30,619 bases of DNA from positions 1-30,619 of the IMG/VR virus record IMGVR_UViG_3300025120_000315. The stretch is one strand, 5' to 3'. Within the stretch, counting starts at the first letter, position 1; each line of letters starts with the position of its first letter. A model generated the notes under the pieces. That model worked only from the letters and a program-made list of their open reading frames with translations, was not told the DNA's origin and searched no databases. Positions 23,085 through 30,075 of the stretch are shown here, one piece after another. Position numbers and translations under genes: made by a program. Origin of the DNA: a virus.

Positions 23085-24601
23085 GTTTTCATATCCTTCC
23101 AATTATCACCCACTTCTACAGAGGATGGTATTATCATTTCACGTCCATTGACCTTCAATGGATTGTGCATTTTCTCAAGCACTATTGGCATGAGTTCATC
23201 TATCTTATCTTCATGACACTGGCCTAGTATGGCATCATGTACTTGACCTAACACCTCCACACCAGAGTCTTTCATTTCATCATACACTCTAGACAATCCT
23301 AGATTAAGCAAGTCACCTATCGTAGATTGCGGGACAAAAGCTATTGCCGCACGTAAAGTTGAAGCATCCTTAAGTCTATCCCAGAAGTGTCTGCGTCTAC
23401 CTAGAGGGGTAACAAGACTACCTTTCTCTATCAACTCAGCTTGTATGGCGCTATGCCACACACGTATCTCAGGGAATGCCCCCTTTATCTTTAGTGTATC
23501 TTTTCCTATCTTCTCTCCTTTATCTATCAGTTCTTTGTATCCACCTTGAGGATCTTGTTTGTGCCATCTTTCTAAACTGGTAGATGATATCACACCTCCG
23601 AAATAAAGCAACTGAAATCTTGTAGCCTGCGACACTTTGATCTTTATTTGCCTGGCTAGTGAGTGAGGCGACACACCATAGTTAGTTCCATGTCCTGCTC
23701 GTTTACATATGTCACGGTAACTGTGGTGTAGATAATACTTTCTATCAGCCAACGCTCTGTCTTGCACAGGATCTTCCGACCAACCTAAGTTTGGCCATAC
23801 CATTTTCACAACCTCGGTATGCAAATCTGTACTCTCACATACATCTATGTAGTTTTGATCTGAAGATAGGTATGCTACGACGCGTGACTCGGCTTGTTCT
23901 AAGTCAGCATAAAACATTTTGTTATCTGGGTCGGGTATAAATACTTCTCTTAAATCTTTTGTTATGTTCTGTAAGTTTGTACCAGTACGCCACGGTGATT
24001 CTCTTGAAGACCACCTGCCTGTCTCTGTACCTGCGACATTGTATGAACATCTTATTCTCCCATCTGGATCACGCTTTGAACTAAGCACTGAAAGATTCTT
24101 GTCTATGTCTCGCAATGAAAGTATAGTTCGACAGAAAGGTCTGGCTCTTGGGTAAGATTCAGATAAAGATTCTAGCGCATCACGATCTGTGGATATCTTT
24201 TGTTTACCTTTCTTGTATGAAACTACAGGTGGTAAATTTAAATCTTCATATAATAATTTTTTAAGTTGAACAGGACTGTTATGATTTAAGTCTTTGCCAT
24301 TCACAGATTGTGAAAACAAATGCAACATCCTTTCAAGACGTAATCTTTTTTCTTGTAAAGGTTTTCTAATAGCTTTTACTTTGTCTTCATCAACACGTAA
24401 GCCACGCATAGTCATAGCCATGGCTGGCTTTAAACTTTTTATTTCAAACTCATACGTTCCTCTGGTAGTTTCATCTAATTCTTTGTCTATCTTCTCCCAT
24501 ATCTCTTGAGTTAAAGTACAGTCAAGTGCACAGTATATCCAGTTGATTTGATCATCATCATAAGGTGATAGATCTAAATTATTATTGCTTACTTTTATCA
24601 T
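23063..24601 (-). CDS. Family A DNA polymerase, exo III motif plus polymerase domain
   Basis: This is a 512-residue replicative polymerase. The first 40 residues carry only the last exonuclease motif (Tyr23...Asp27, YCALDC, matching Yxx(E/L)D of exo III). The polymerase domain follows: thumb (about 60-200, with TGRWSS at 194-199), motif A (Asp233, Glu238 in DLEQAES), motif B (Arg296, Lys300, His304, Tyr308) and motif C (His455-Asp456-Ala457). His304 stands where E. coli Pol I has Phe762, and Ala457 where it has Glu883. The matching exo I and II motifs are in the gene ending at 25137. Start: ATG with AGGAG nine bases upstream, overlapping the preceding stop by 20 bases, so it is translated independently rather than produced by a sequencing frameshift. 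Confidence 0.93.
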   Translation of the reverse strand: MIKVSNNNLDLSPYDDDQINWIYCALDCTLTQEIWEKIDKELDETTRGTYEFEIKSLKPAMAMTMRGLRVDEDKVKAIRKPLQEKRLRLERMLHLFSQSVNGKDLNHNSPVQLKKLLYEDLNLPPVVSYKKGKQKISTDRDALESLSESYPRARPFCRTILSLRDIDKNLSVLSSKRDPDGRIRCSYNVAGTETGRWSSRESPWRTGTNLQNITKDLREVFIPDPDNKMFYADLEQAESRVVAYLSSDQNYIDVCESTDLHTEVVKMVWPNLGWSEDPVQDRALADRKYYLHHSYRDICKRAGHGTNYGVSPHSLARQIKIKVSQATRFQLLYFGGVISSTSLERWHKQDPQGGYKELIDKGEKIGKDTLKIKGAFPEIRVWHSAIQAELIEKGSLVTPLGRRRHFWDRLKDASTLRAAIAFVPQSTIGDLLNLGLSRVYDEMKDSGVEVLGQVHDAILGQCHEDKIDELMPIVLEKMHNPLKVNGREMIIPSSVEVGDNWKDMKTWTNSIK

Positions 24602-24863
24602 CTAGTAATTCTCCTGCAATGGCAGAGTATCCTACCATGTCTATATAGGTATCTCTTGTTGGGTTGGGTGATTTAGTTCTTGCAACTTTAAGTAGTAACA
24701 TGAGCATTGCTACATCATGTGCACTAACGTTATGTTCTAAGTAAGCAGACCACAAGTGTGCAATGTTTTCATGGTTAGTTTTTTTATCTCCATACTCTTT
24801 TGCTCTTGACCCTTGCAATATCTTGAGCGCTTCTTTCAAGTTTTCTTCTATACTTACTACCAT
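24582..24863 (-). CDS. DUF6378-like small protein
   Basis: This 93-residue all-helical protein has the pattern I associate with DUF6378: GSRAKEYGD, then HLWSAYLE, then DVAMLMLLLKVARTK and RDTYIDMVGYSAIAGEL at the end. These proteins occur often in phage genomes near nucleotide metabolism genes and resemble MazG/HisE-type folds, but the function is not established. Start: ATG with GGAG seven to eight bases upstream, inside the previous gene (80-base overlap). It is one of two genes lying between the two halves of the polymerase exonuclease domain. Confidence 0.78.
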   Translation of the reverse strand: MVVSIEENLKEALKILQGSRAKEYGDKKTNHENIAHLWSAYLEHNVSAHDVAMLMLLLKVARTKSPNPTRDTYIDMVGYSAIAGELLDDKSKQ

Positions 24864-25137
24864 AAAATTTCTCCATTAATTTATAAATTTCTTTACGAGT
24901 AGTAGCTCCATCTAAATCTGCTAAGTCACAGATGTAATTAAAATTACTGCTCTCGTCTGTATCATTTACCCACTCCCATGCAGATAGATGAGCCTTCTTA
25001 TCTTCTTTACCTTTACCTTCGTAAACTAAATCTTGTAAGGTTTGGTCTAACACAGCACGCCATAAACGTATTGTATTTACTTGTTCTTCCCACTTGTCGT
25101 CCACATCTTTTGCGGAAAAATAATTTGGTCGTTTCAC
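24784..25137 (-). CDS. Small putative DNA-binding protein, GTG start
   Basis: This is a 117-residue protein beginning with GTG that overlaps the TAG of the UDG/exonuclease gene (TAGTG), with little Shine-Dalgarno sequence, so coupling is likely. The first 50 residues form helices (RLWRAVLDQTLQDL). The segment SNFNYICDLADLDGATTRKEI (about 65-85) resembles the helix-turn-helix-like tail of small phage proteins, in which an aromatic-ICDLA motif precedes a charged helix. The C-terminus is Arg/Lys-rich. DNA binding is a tentative inference. It sits between the two parts of the polymerase. Confidence 0.68.
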   Translation of the reverse strand: MKRPNYFSAKDVDDKWEEQVNTIRLWRAVLDQTLQDLVYEGKGKEDKKAHLSAWEWVNDTDESSNFNYICDLADLDGATTRKEIYKLMEKFYGSKYRRKLERSAQDIARVKSKRVWR

Positions 25138-26213
25138 TATTCATCGGCTTTCGTGCTGTGAGAAAACTTGGCTAGAGTTTTCCATGCACCCTCGTTAGTG
25201 TATATGGAGCCTAAGAAGCCTAAACCTTTTTCCATTTCTGGTTGCAACGAATGTTGCGCATGCATCGTGTCATGTACGACACCCGATACATCTATATTCT
25301 GTTTATACTTTAACCAAGACACATCATACGATTGATTCTGTGCTACCTTAGTAATATGTTTATCTTCTAATAATTTCTTAACCCAATTCCACGCTTTTGT
25401 TTGGTCATCTTTCTTCCAGTATCCGTATGTAAACGGTACCACAATGGCATGGGTTGATGAGGGGGCAAACCCAATACACGTTATCCGCCCACCTGCTGTC
25501 TCTATGTCAAATGCCAAAGGATGCTCTGCGTTATTTCTTCTAATGAAGTCTTGTTCAAATTTATCTAAGTCGTTTATACTCGGTTCGATCCAGAGTTCTC
25601 GTTCTATGTTTACTATATCTTTTGTTTCAGATTCTTGTTTTGCTTTTTTGAAATCAGAATAAAGTATAGATCTCAAAGCATAATTTTTGGACACACTAGA
25701 CAGGGCATAAGAAGGAACTATTTTTATATCATCGCTGATGTGTGAGGTGTTAGAGGAGATGAGCGCCCCTCTATAAGTTCCAATCTTATCGTACCCTGTT
25801 AGTGACCACAACGATGCTGCCCCCATTGCTATTATAACATTAGGTTTAGCGTCGCTTAGTTCCTTGTACAATCTTTCCAGATGTGGTTGCGTCTCCTGTT
25901 TAAGAAACCCCATCGTTGAAGACGGATAGGGTGATCGCCACTCGGTAGTCTTGCACAAAGCTTTGTATTCACTTCTCTTGTGAAAAAAGTTTTGTAAGTT
26001 TTCTTGTGCTGGTCTTCTTTGGAAGACGTGGGTGAGCATACAATCTTCTAGCTGTATCCCCGCTAGTTTACATACCTTACCTAGAATGTAATCTCCTGCA
26101 AGTATTTTATTTAAACGAACTTCATTAACTGTTGGGTAGTCCATGACGATTGCAATTTTTGCACCGTCTACAATCTGAGAAGTTATGTTCTTGTGTACCG
26201 CATACTCACCCAT
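25137..26213 (-). CDS. UDG-like domain fused to the N-terminal part of a DNA polymerase exonuclease
   Basis: The 358-residue protein has two parts. Residues about 15-190 follow the uracil-DNA glycosylase superfamily layout seen at the N-terminus of some phage family A polymerases: KIAIVMDYPT in the place of the GExPG loop, LTHVFQRRP, VIIAMGAASLW and IVPSYALS in the place of the HPS motif. The catalytic loops are altered, so it may be non-catalytic. Residues about 228-345 carry exonuclease motifs: DIE (Asp236, Glu238, exo I) and NQSYD (Asn293-Asp297, exo II). Exo III is absent and lies in the polymerase gene two genes downstream. It should associate with that protein to restore proofreading. 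Start: ATG, weak ribosome site, four bases after the previous stop. Confidence 0.82.
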   Translation of the reverse strand: MGEYAVHKNITSQIVDGAKIAIVMDYPTVNEVRLNKILAGDYILGKVCKLAGIQLEDCMLTHVFQRRPAQENLQNFFHKRSEYKALCKTTEWRSPYPSSTMGFLKQETQPHLERLYKELSDAKPNVIIAMGAASLWSLTGYDKIGTYRGALISSNTSHISDDIKIVPSYALSSVSKNYALRSILYSDFKKAKQESETKDIVNIERELWIEPSINDLDKFEQDFIRRNNAEHPLAFDIETAGGRITCIGFAPSSTHAIVVPFTYGYWKKDDQTKAWNWVKKLLEDKHITKVAQNQSYDVSWLKYKQNIDVSGVVHDTMHAQHSLQPEMEKGLGFLGSIYTNEGAWKTLAKFSHSTKADE

Positions 26214-26217
26214 AATA

Positions 26218-26658
26218 CTACGCCGCTCTGTTGATTATTTTTTTAATCGAAGCTTGTAGTATGTCTTTGTTTCGGCCCACCATCTCGTGCTTTACAACAC
26301 CAGAAAATGTTTGACCAATGCTTTGCTCTAGCATCTCGCCAAAGTTAACACCACTCATGTTGAGTGTTTTGGTTAGGAATTTCTTGATGGAAATTACAGG
26401 GTTGCCCTGTCCCAACGCTCTTGCAGTTGCCCAGAACTCCATTCTGGTTGGCTCGCAGTGATCTAAGTCACCGTCCGTGATCTCTGATTCCAAGACAGCA
26501 TTTGCCTTGACATTGAGTCTCACGATTTCGTTTTGGTTTTCACCGACCTTATCCGTACGATAAGACGTGATCACGAAGTCATAGCTACCCTCTGGTAAGG
26601 GCATCTGCTCTTGTACGTCATCTGGATTCATCGATAAAAAATCTGATATATCAGCCAT
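26218..26658 (-). CDS. DUF669-like ssDNA-binding/recombination partner (putative)
   Basis: This is a 146-residue protein. The opening MADISDFLSMNPDD followed by PLPEGSYDFVITSY and strands with alternating hydrophobics resembles the DUF669-type proteins encoded next to Sak4-like ATPases in many phages, which are thought to act as ssDNA-binding partners. There are no enzyme motifs. Start: ATG with AAAGGAGG upstream, overlapping the stop of the ATPase gene by 8 bases. The pairing with the ATPase is the main support for a recombination role. Confidence 0.72.
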   Translation of the reverse strand: MADISDFLSMNPDDVQEQMPLPEGSYDFVITSYRTDKVGENQNEIVRLNVKANAVLESEITDGDLDHCEPTRMEFWATARALGQGNPVISIKKFLTKTLNMSGVNFGEMLEQSIGQTFSGVVKHEMVGRNKDILQASIKKIINRAA

Positions 26659-27472
26659 TAGTTCCTCCTTTGTTTAGGTTAATTACGTTGTCGGCTGACA
26701 ACTTTTTGCGTGCATTTTGTTGTATTGCACTGAACAATTTAGCAAGATCTAATTCAGTTGTCTGACCAATAAGACTTGGTGCAGTAACTTTTAGATCCAT
26801 TCTGTGATCAGATACAGTACGTAATGTACGCTCGGTTCCTTTGCTAGAAGAACGTGTATCTATTCTGCATACACAGTTGAAGTATCTGCCTAGCTTTGTA
26901 GATAGTTTAGAACCTACGCTAGTTGGGTACGCTTTTGACACGCCCATGTCTCCTTCCATGTATTGCATATGCGTTGTAACAACCACGTTACAAGGCACTT
27001 CTGATCCCGTAATGTACTGCATGATATGTTGCACGTCACGAGCTGCCGTTCCCCATTCGGGTTGGGAAGCTTGATCAGTTGACTTCTTATTATTAAAGAC
27101 AAGAGCCGCACGAAGTGCCGCCTCACCCATTAATGTTAAGCTGTCTATAACCAACACATCTTTGTTAGTCCATTTAGATACGGGGCCATACTCTTCATCC
27201 TCATCTTTCCAATTAGAAATTAAAGATGCACCCTTACGAAACGCCTCCGCTCTGCCCATAGGATCTTTCAACGAAACATATGAAACGTTGTTAACACCTG
27301 TGTCCGTTAAGAACTCGGGAAGAATGTCTAAGCCGTTGTCAAAATCTAAGATACGTAACTTGTATCCTGCGTTTGCAAGGGTGGCTAATGAAGCCGTCTT
27401 ACCAGAGCCACTATCCCCTACTAGTAGTAGCTTGGTTACATCTACTGATGTATGATTTTTTATACTTGCCAT
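26651..27472 (-). CDS. Sak4-like RecA-family ATPase
   Basis: This 273-residue P-loop ATPase has Walker A GDSGSGKT (19-26), an ILDFDNG strand (about 41-47), Walker B VLVIDSLT (about 106-113) and a TTHMQ segment (about 166-170) as expected for RecA-core phage proteins of the Sak4/AAA_24 type. These assist homologous recombination or annealing on ssDNA coated by a partner protein. A basic C-terminal tail (about 250-265) could bind DNA. Start: ATG with AGGAG six to seven bases upstream and its own promoter at 27.5 kb. The partner gene overlaps its end, and a Cas4-like nuclease precedes it. Confidence 0.87.
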   Translation of the reverse strand: MASIKNHTSVDVTKLLLVGDSGSGKTASLATLANAGYKLRILDFDNGLDILPEFLTDTGVNNVSYVSLKDPMGRAEAFRKGASLISNWKDEDEEYGPVSKWTNKDVLVIDSLTLMGEAALRAALVFNNKKSTDQASQPEWGTAARDVQHIMQYITGSEVPCNVVVTTHMQYMEGDMGVSKAYPTSVGSKLSTKLGRYFNCVCRIDTRSSSKGTERTLRTVSDHRMDLKVTAPSLIGQTTELDLAKLFSAIQQNARKKLSADNVINLNKGGTNG

Positions 27473-27493
27473 ATTTATCTCCTGTATATTGTA

Positions 27494-27521
27494 ATATTAG
27501 CATAATTAAAATTTTTGTCAA
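27494..27521 (-). promoter_or_regulatory. Sigma-70-like promoter (extended -10) for the recombination/replication unit
   Basis: On the - strand a perfect TTGACA (27521-27516) and TAATAT (27499-27494) lie 16 bases apart, with TG before the -10 (extended form, TGCTAATAT). The -35 contains the TGA stop of the nuclease gene. The predicted start is near 27487, with AGGAG in a short leader before the ATPase ATG. Confidence 0.6.
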
Positions 27522-28477
27522 GAAGTATTTTTACTAAACAAATTTTCTGCATGTATTATTTCTCCTTCACGTACGAGATCATCATGCAATGAGACTTCAA
27601 AGTCTTCATTTAAAATTGTGAGACGGTGGTCAGGTGACTCAGAACACATCTCTCTAAATTTACAACCACCATAGTTACCACATGAAGTAAAGTTAGCTGG
27701 ATAGTATTGGTGTTCCCAATAGTTTTCCGATAGACCTAAGTTATATACTGTATCAGCATACCATTCATCAATAGATAAATTAGATACGTTAAACACAGCA
27801 CGATTGAATCTGCAAAAGTGCACACCTGTCTGTACTGCATCAATAATAAAACCACGAACAGGTAAACTTAGTATGTGTCGTGCGGCCCATAGGTACGCAT
27901 ACACCTGGTTGTTTGGTTGGTAGTTTCTAAAATACATATCACTTAAAGATGCTTTGGTTGTCTTTGTATCACACAGATACAACCCACCTTCGAACTCTAC
28001 AATCTTATCTATCCTACCAGAGAATCTTTTACCTGTCGTACCGAAGGGTACTTCAAATCTTTTCTCAAGACACGGCTCACCGTTAGGCATTGCCGCAATC
28101 TTTATGTTGTCATCCCAGTATTCTTCTACTCTCCAGACAATGGCACGCAGTGCGGCTTCTAATCCTCTTGCCTTATCTTCTGATGAAGATAGATCAGCTC
28201 CGTAATTCTTGAGTATAAACTCAATAGCCTCACGCATTGTGTCTTGTTTATTTTTATTATGGAATCTACCCCTATCGAGTATCTCATATGCGTCGTGCAC
28301 TGCTGACCCAAAGCCCGTGACCATACCATAACTTTTTAATTTATACCCACGTAAGTTTGTCAGATTGTATAGACGGGGGCACGCCAAGAAAGTTGAAAGA
28401 CTTGACGTATCCCATACTACTTGTTTAGGTTTGTCATCTACATAGATATACTTTGGAACTCTATCTGGTTTAGACAT
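27518..28477 (-). CDS. PD-(D/E)XK nuclease, Cas4-like with Fe-S cysteines
   Basis: The 319-residue nuclease resembles RecB/Cas4-type PD-(D/E)XK enzymes. It has an N-terminal SxLxxFLACPRLY motif (Cys33), His61 in GSAVHDAYE, Asp157 in GRIDK, then Asp170-Thr-Lys172 (the DxK catalytic pair) and Gln191 in NQVYAYLW. Three C-terminal cysteines (266, 272, 278) together with Cys33 give the four ligands of a Cas4/AddB-style iron-sulfur cluster. It is expected to degrade DNA ends for recombination, feeding the Sak4-like ATPase encoded next, or to degrade host DNA. No CRISPR array or cas1/cas2 is present. The ATG overlaps the previous gene's stop by 8 bases. Confidence 0.88.
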   Translation of the reverse strand: MSKPDRVPKYIYVDDKPKQVVWDTSSLSTFLACPRLYNLTNLRGYKLKSYGMVTGFGSAVHDAYEILDRGRFHNKNKQDTMREAIEFILKNYGADLSSSEDKARGLEAALRAIVWRVEEYWDDNIKIAAMPNGEPCLEKRFEVPFGTTGKRFSGRIDKIVEFEGGLYLCDTKTTKASLSDMYFRNYQPNNQVYAYLWAARHILSLPVRGFIIDAVQTGVHFCRFNRAVFNVSNLSIDEWYADTVYNLGLSENYWEHQYYPANFTSCGNYGGCKFREMCSESPDHRLTILNEDFEVSLHDDLVREGEIIHAENLFSKNTS

Positions 28478-28697
28478 CTTTGATTAGCACATCTAGTATG
28501 CTACCTTCTGTCACAGGTTTAGCTTTAGTCCTTGCTGATTTGCCTGATATTCTTTTACCAGATTTCTCTGCGGCTCTGATATTCTCACGAGTCCTTTGCA
28601 AATACTCTATGATTTTATCAATGTCTTGTTGATTATCTGCAAGTTCCATTGGATCTTTTTCTAATAGTTCTGTTGGTATTTCTAACTCTTCACTCAT
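28470..28697 (-). CDS. Small hypothetical protein
   Basis: This is a 75-residue protein with an acidic N-terminal third (Glu/Leu/Asp) and a basic middle (about 42-62, Lys/Arg/Ser/Ala-rich). It is probably helical around 25-45. The ATG overlaps the previous TGA (ATGA), and its end overlaps the nuclease gene. No family is recognised. It may be an accessory protein of the nuclease by position only. Confidence 0.68.
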   Translation of the reverse strand: MSEELEIPTELLEKDPMELADNQQDIDKIIEYLQRTRENIRAAEKSGKRISGKSARTKAKPVTEGSILDVLIKDV

Positions 28698-28960
28698 TCT
28701 GGGTCTGTTCCTTCATACATAGGTATCGTATCCATTTGTGGTTCGTCAAATCCTTCTGTATCAAAGGGTTCAACGGACATAATCTTTGCGTCTGGTATTG
28801 TAACCAAACCCATAGTTAATTTATTAGATACATATTTACGAGTAGTCTTATCAAACTTCATGTTTGATTCCATGACTAGTTTCGCCGCGTCTTCTTTAGT
28901 TCTAGCTTCTACTGCCCAGTGCTGTGTGAACATGTGACTAGTTGTAACATCATACTTCAT
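28694..28960 (-). CDS. Small hypothetical protein
   Basis: This is an 88-residue protein starting at ATG with AAAAGGAG upstream. A mixed alpha/beta N-terminal part has the pattern HWAVEARTKEDAAKLV, like small single-domain phage proteins with one helix packed on a sheet. The last 25 residues are Asp/Glu/Pro-rich. There is no catalytic or binding motif. It is followed by an ATGA overlap with the next small gene. Confidence 0.68.
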   Translation of the reverse strand: MKYDVTTSHMFTQHWAVEARTKEDAAKLVMESNMKFDKTTRKYVSNKLTMGLVTIPDAKIMSVEPFDTEGFDEPQMDTIPMYEGTDPE

Positions 28961-28971
28961 CTTGTCTCCTT

Positions 28972-29154
28972 TTAAAAATTAGGTTCTTGTTCTACACCCT
29001 CATCGTGTAGTCTTTTGTATCGAAGGTAGACAGCTTTGGCTTCGTGATATGCTCGCCATCTACCTTCAAATTCTGCGTCGTACATTTTATCTGCCCAATA
29101 CTTTAGTTGTGTGGGCACATGTTCAATGTATGGTCTTTCCTGTAATGTTTGCAT
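28972..29154 (-). CDS. Small hypothetical protein
   Basis: This is a 60-residue protein rich in Tyr, Glu, Lys and Arg, probably two helices (about 16-30 and 32-52). The start is ATG with GGAGG about 10-14 bases upstream. It overlaps the end of the preceding 107-residue gene by 32 bases. No motif is recognised. Confidence 0.6.
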   Translation of the reverse strand: MQTLQERPYIEHVPTQLKYWADKMYDAEFEGRWRAYHEAKAVYLRYKRLHDEGVEQEPNF

Positions 29155-29446
29155 TGTATAACCAATCCTCCAGTGCGTTTGGTTCGTGACCTTCTTCTCT
29201 CATAGAAGCTAAGTCTTTCTCAATCAAATGTCCTATTGAAGTTGCATTCTGTACACACACAGATAACATATGCAACGCAGGTAAACTACCTGCTGATGTT
29301 AGTATCATTCGCATACCCATTTCAATCAGTGCTGATTCTACTAAAGCCATAGGATATTTCATACACAAATCTGCAATAGGTTTCTTTAAATCTTCTAAAC
29401 AATCAACAAACATTTTTTGTTGTATCTTATTAAGTTCATTGCTCAT
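29123..29446 (-). CDS. Small helical hypothetical protein
   Basis: This is a 107-residue protein predicted to be wholly helical, with moderately hydrophobic helices (about 20-65, with Met/Leu/Ala-rich stretches) but no clear membrane segment. Cysteines are at 16, 28 and 64. The start is ATG in ATGA-type overlap with the previous gene's stop. The function is unknown. Confidence 0.65.
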   Translation of the reverse strand: MSNELNKIQQKMFVDCLEDLKKPIADLCMKYPMALVESALIEMGMRMILTSAGSLPALHMLSVCVQNATSIGHLIEKDLASMREEGHEPNALEDWLYNANITGKTIH

Positions 29447-29763
29447 AGTTTGTTTCCTTCCTCATCTGTCATTTCAAATGATTTTGTTTCTAATGAAGAT
29501 GTAATTGTAACACATTCATTTTGTATGTCAAATACTAAATGGTCATACCTCACTTCATCTACACCATCTTTACTTTTCATCTGCGTACGATATGCTTTGA
29601 CATACCTATACAATCTCATCTTCAAAGCAAATGGTTTGTCATGTCGTAGATATATACAAGGCTCATCGCTCTCGCTATTATCTAGGTGATCGACGGCTTT
29701 TTCCAATACGTTCGATAAATCTGTCGAGTGCAATAGGTTGTACGTCTTCGGATTGTACGCCAT
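29443..29763 (-). CDS. Small hypothetical protein
   Basis: This 106-residue protein starts at ATG 29763, chosen because AGGAGG lies three bases upstream. An ATG nine codons earlier (29790) is in frame but lacks such a site. It is mixed alpha/beta, with a YLRHDKPFALKMRLYRYVKAYR basic segment about 38-59 and an acidic C-terminus. The start overlaps the preceding acidic protein by 86 bases. No family is recognised. Confidence 0.62.
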   Translation of the reverse strand: MAYNPKTYNLLHSTDLSNVLEKAVDHLDNSESDEPCIYLRHDKPFALKMRLYRYVKAYRTQMKSKDGVDEVRYDHLVFDIQNECVTITSSLETKSFEMTDEEGNKL

Positions 29764-29923
29764 ACTCCTCCTGTATATGTTCATAGTCATTGTAATCTAA
29801 ACTTAAATCATCGTTGTGTCTAGACCTATCTTCAAGGTTAACTGTGTATCCATCTAATACAAAGTCACCATCTTCTAGTATTTCATCTTCGTCTTCTATC
29901 TTTTTCTTGTATGGTTCTGCCAT
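29678..29923 (-). CDS. Small acidic hypothetical protein
   Basis: This is an 81-residue, strongly acidic protein (Asp/Glu-rich from residue 9 to about 60) with a short basic tail. The start is ATG with AGGAG about eight bases upstream, overlapping the membrane protein gene by 28 bases. No motif is seen. Small acidic phage proteins can be DNA mimics or host-enzyme inhibitors, but nothing here shows that. Confidence 0.6.
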   Translation of the reverse strand: MAEPYKKKIEDEDEILEDGDFVLDGYTVNLEDRSRHNDDLSLDYNDYEHIQEEYGVQSEDVQPIALDRFIERIGKSRRSPR

Positions 29924-30075
29924 ATTCTAACTCCTATCATTGCATAAAATACAATCATTAAAAACACGAACGGATTTCGCATCTTTTCTTCTGTAATAAA
30001 ACCTACAATAGAGATTAATGGAAAGGCTGTCAAGCCTAACATAAACAATATGTAAGCCGCATAATCTATAATCAT
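29896..30075 (-). CDS. Small two-helix membrane protein
   Basis: This is a 59-residue protein started at ATG 30075, with AAGGAG eight bases upstream and an ATGA overlap with the previous stop. A GTG three codons earlier is too close to that site. Two hydrophobic segments (about 5-27 and 36-50) are separated by a short charged turn, followed by a basic tail, which suggests a hairpin in the inner membrane with both ends on the cytoplasmic side. A role such as superinfection exclusion or host takeover is possible but unsupported. Confidence 0.62.
   Translation of the reverse strand: MIIDYAAYILFMLGLTAFPLISIVGFITEEKMRNPFVFLMIVFYAMIGVRIWQNHTRKR

Noticed and set aside
22816-23151. + strand frame opposite the polymerase/helicase junction
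   Set aside because: It is antisense to three well-supported genes and has no initiation signal.
23063-26213. Polymerase split explained by a single frameshift or by a self-splicing intron or intein
   Set aside because: Two overlapping genes with their own ribosome sites fill the gap. The second half starts with AGGAG-ATG, and no intein splice residues or endonuclease motif are visible.
27518-28477. Cas4-like nuclease as evidence for a CRISPR system
   Set aside because: No repeat array, cas1 or cas2 is present. Phage Cas4-like nucleases commonly serve recombination.
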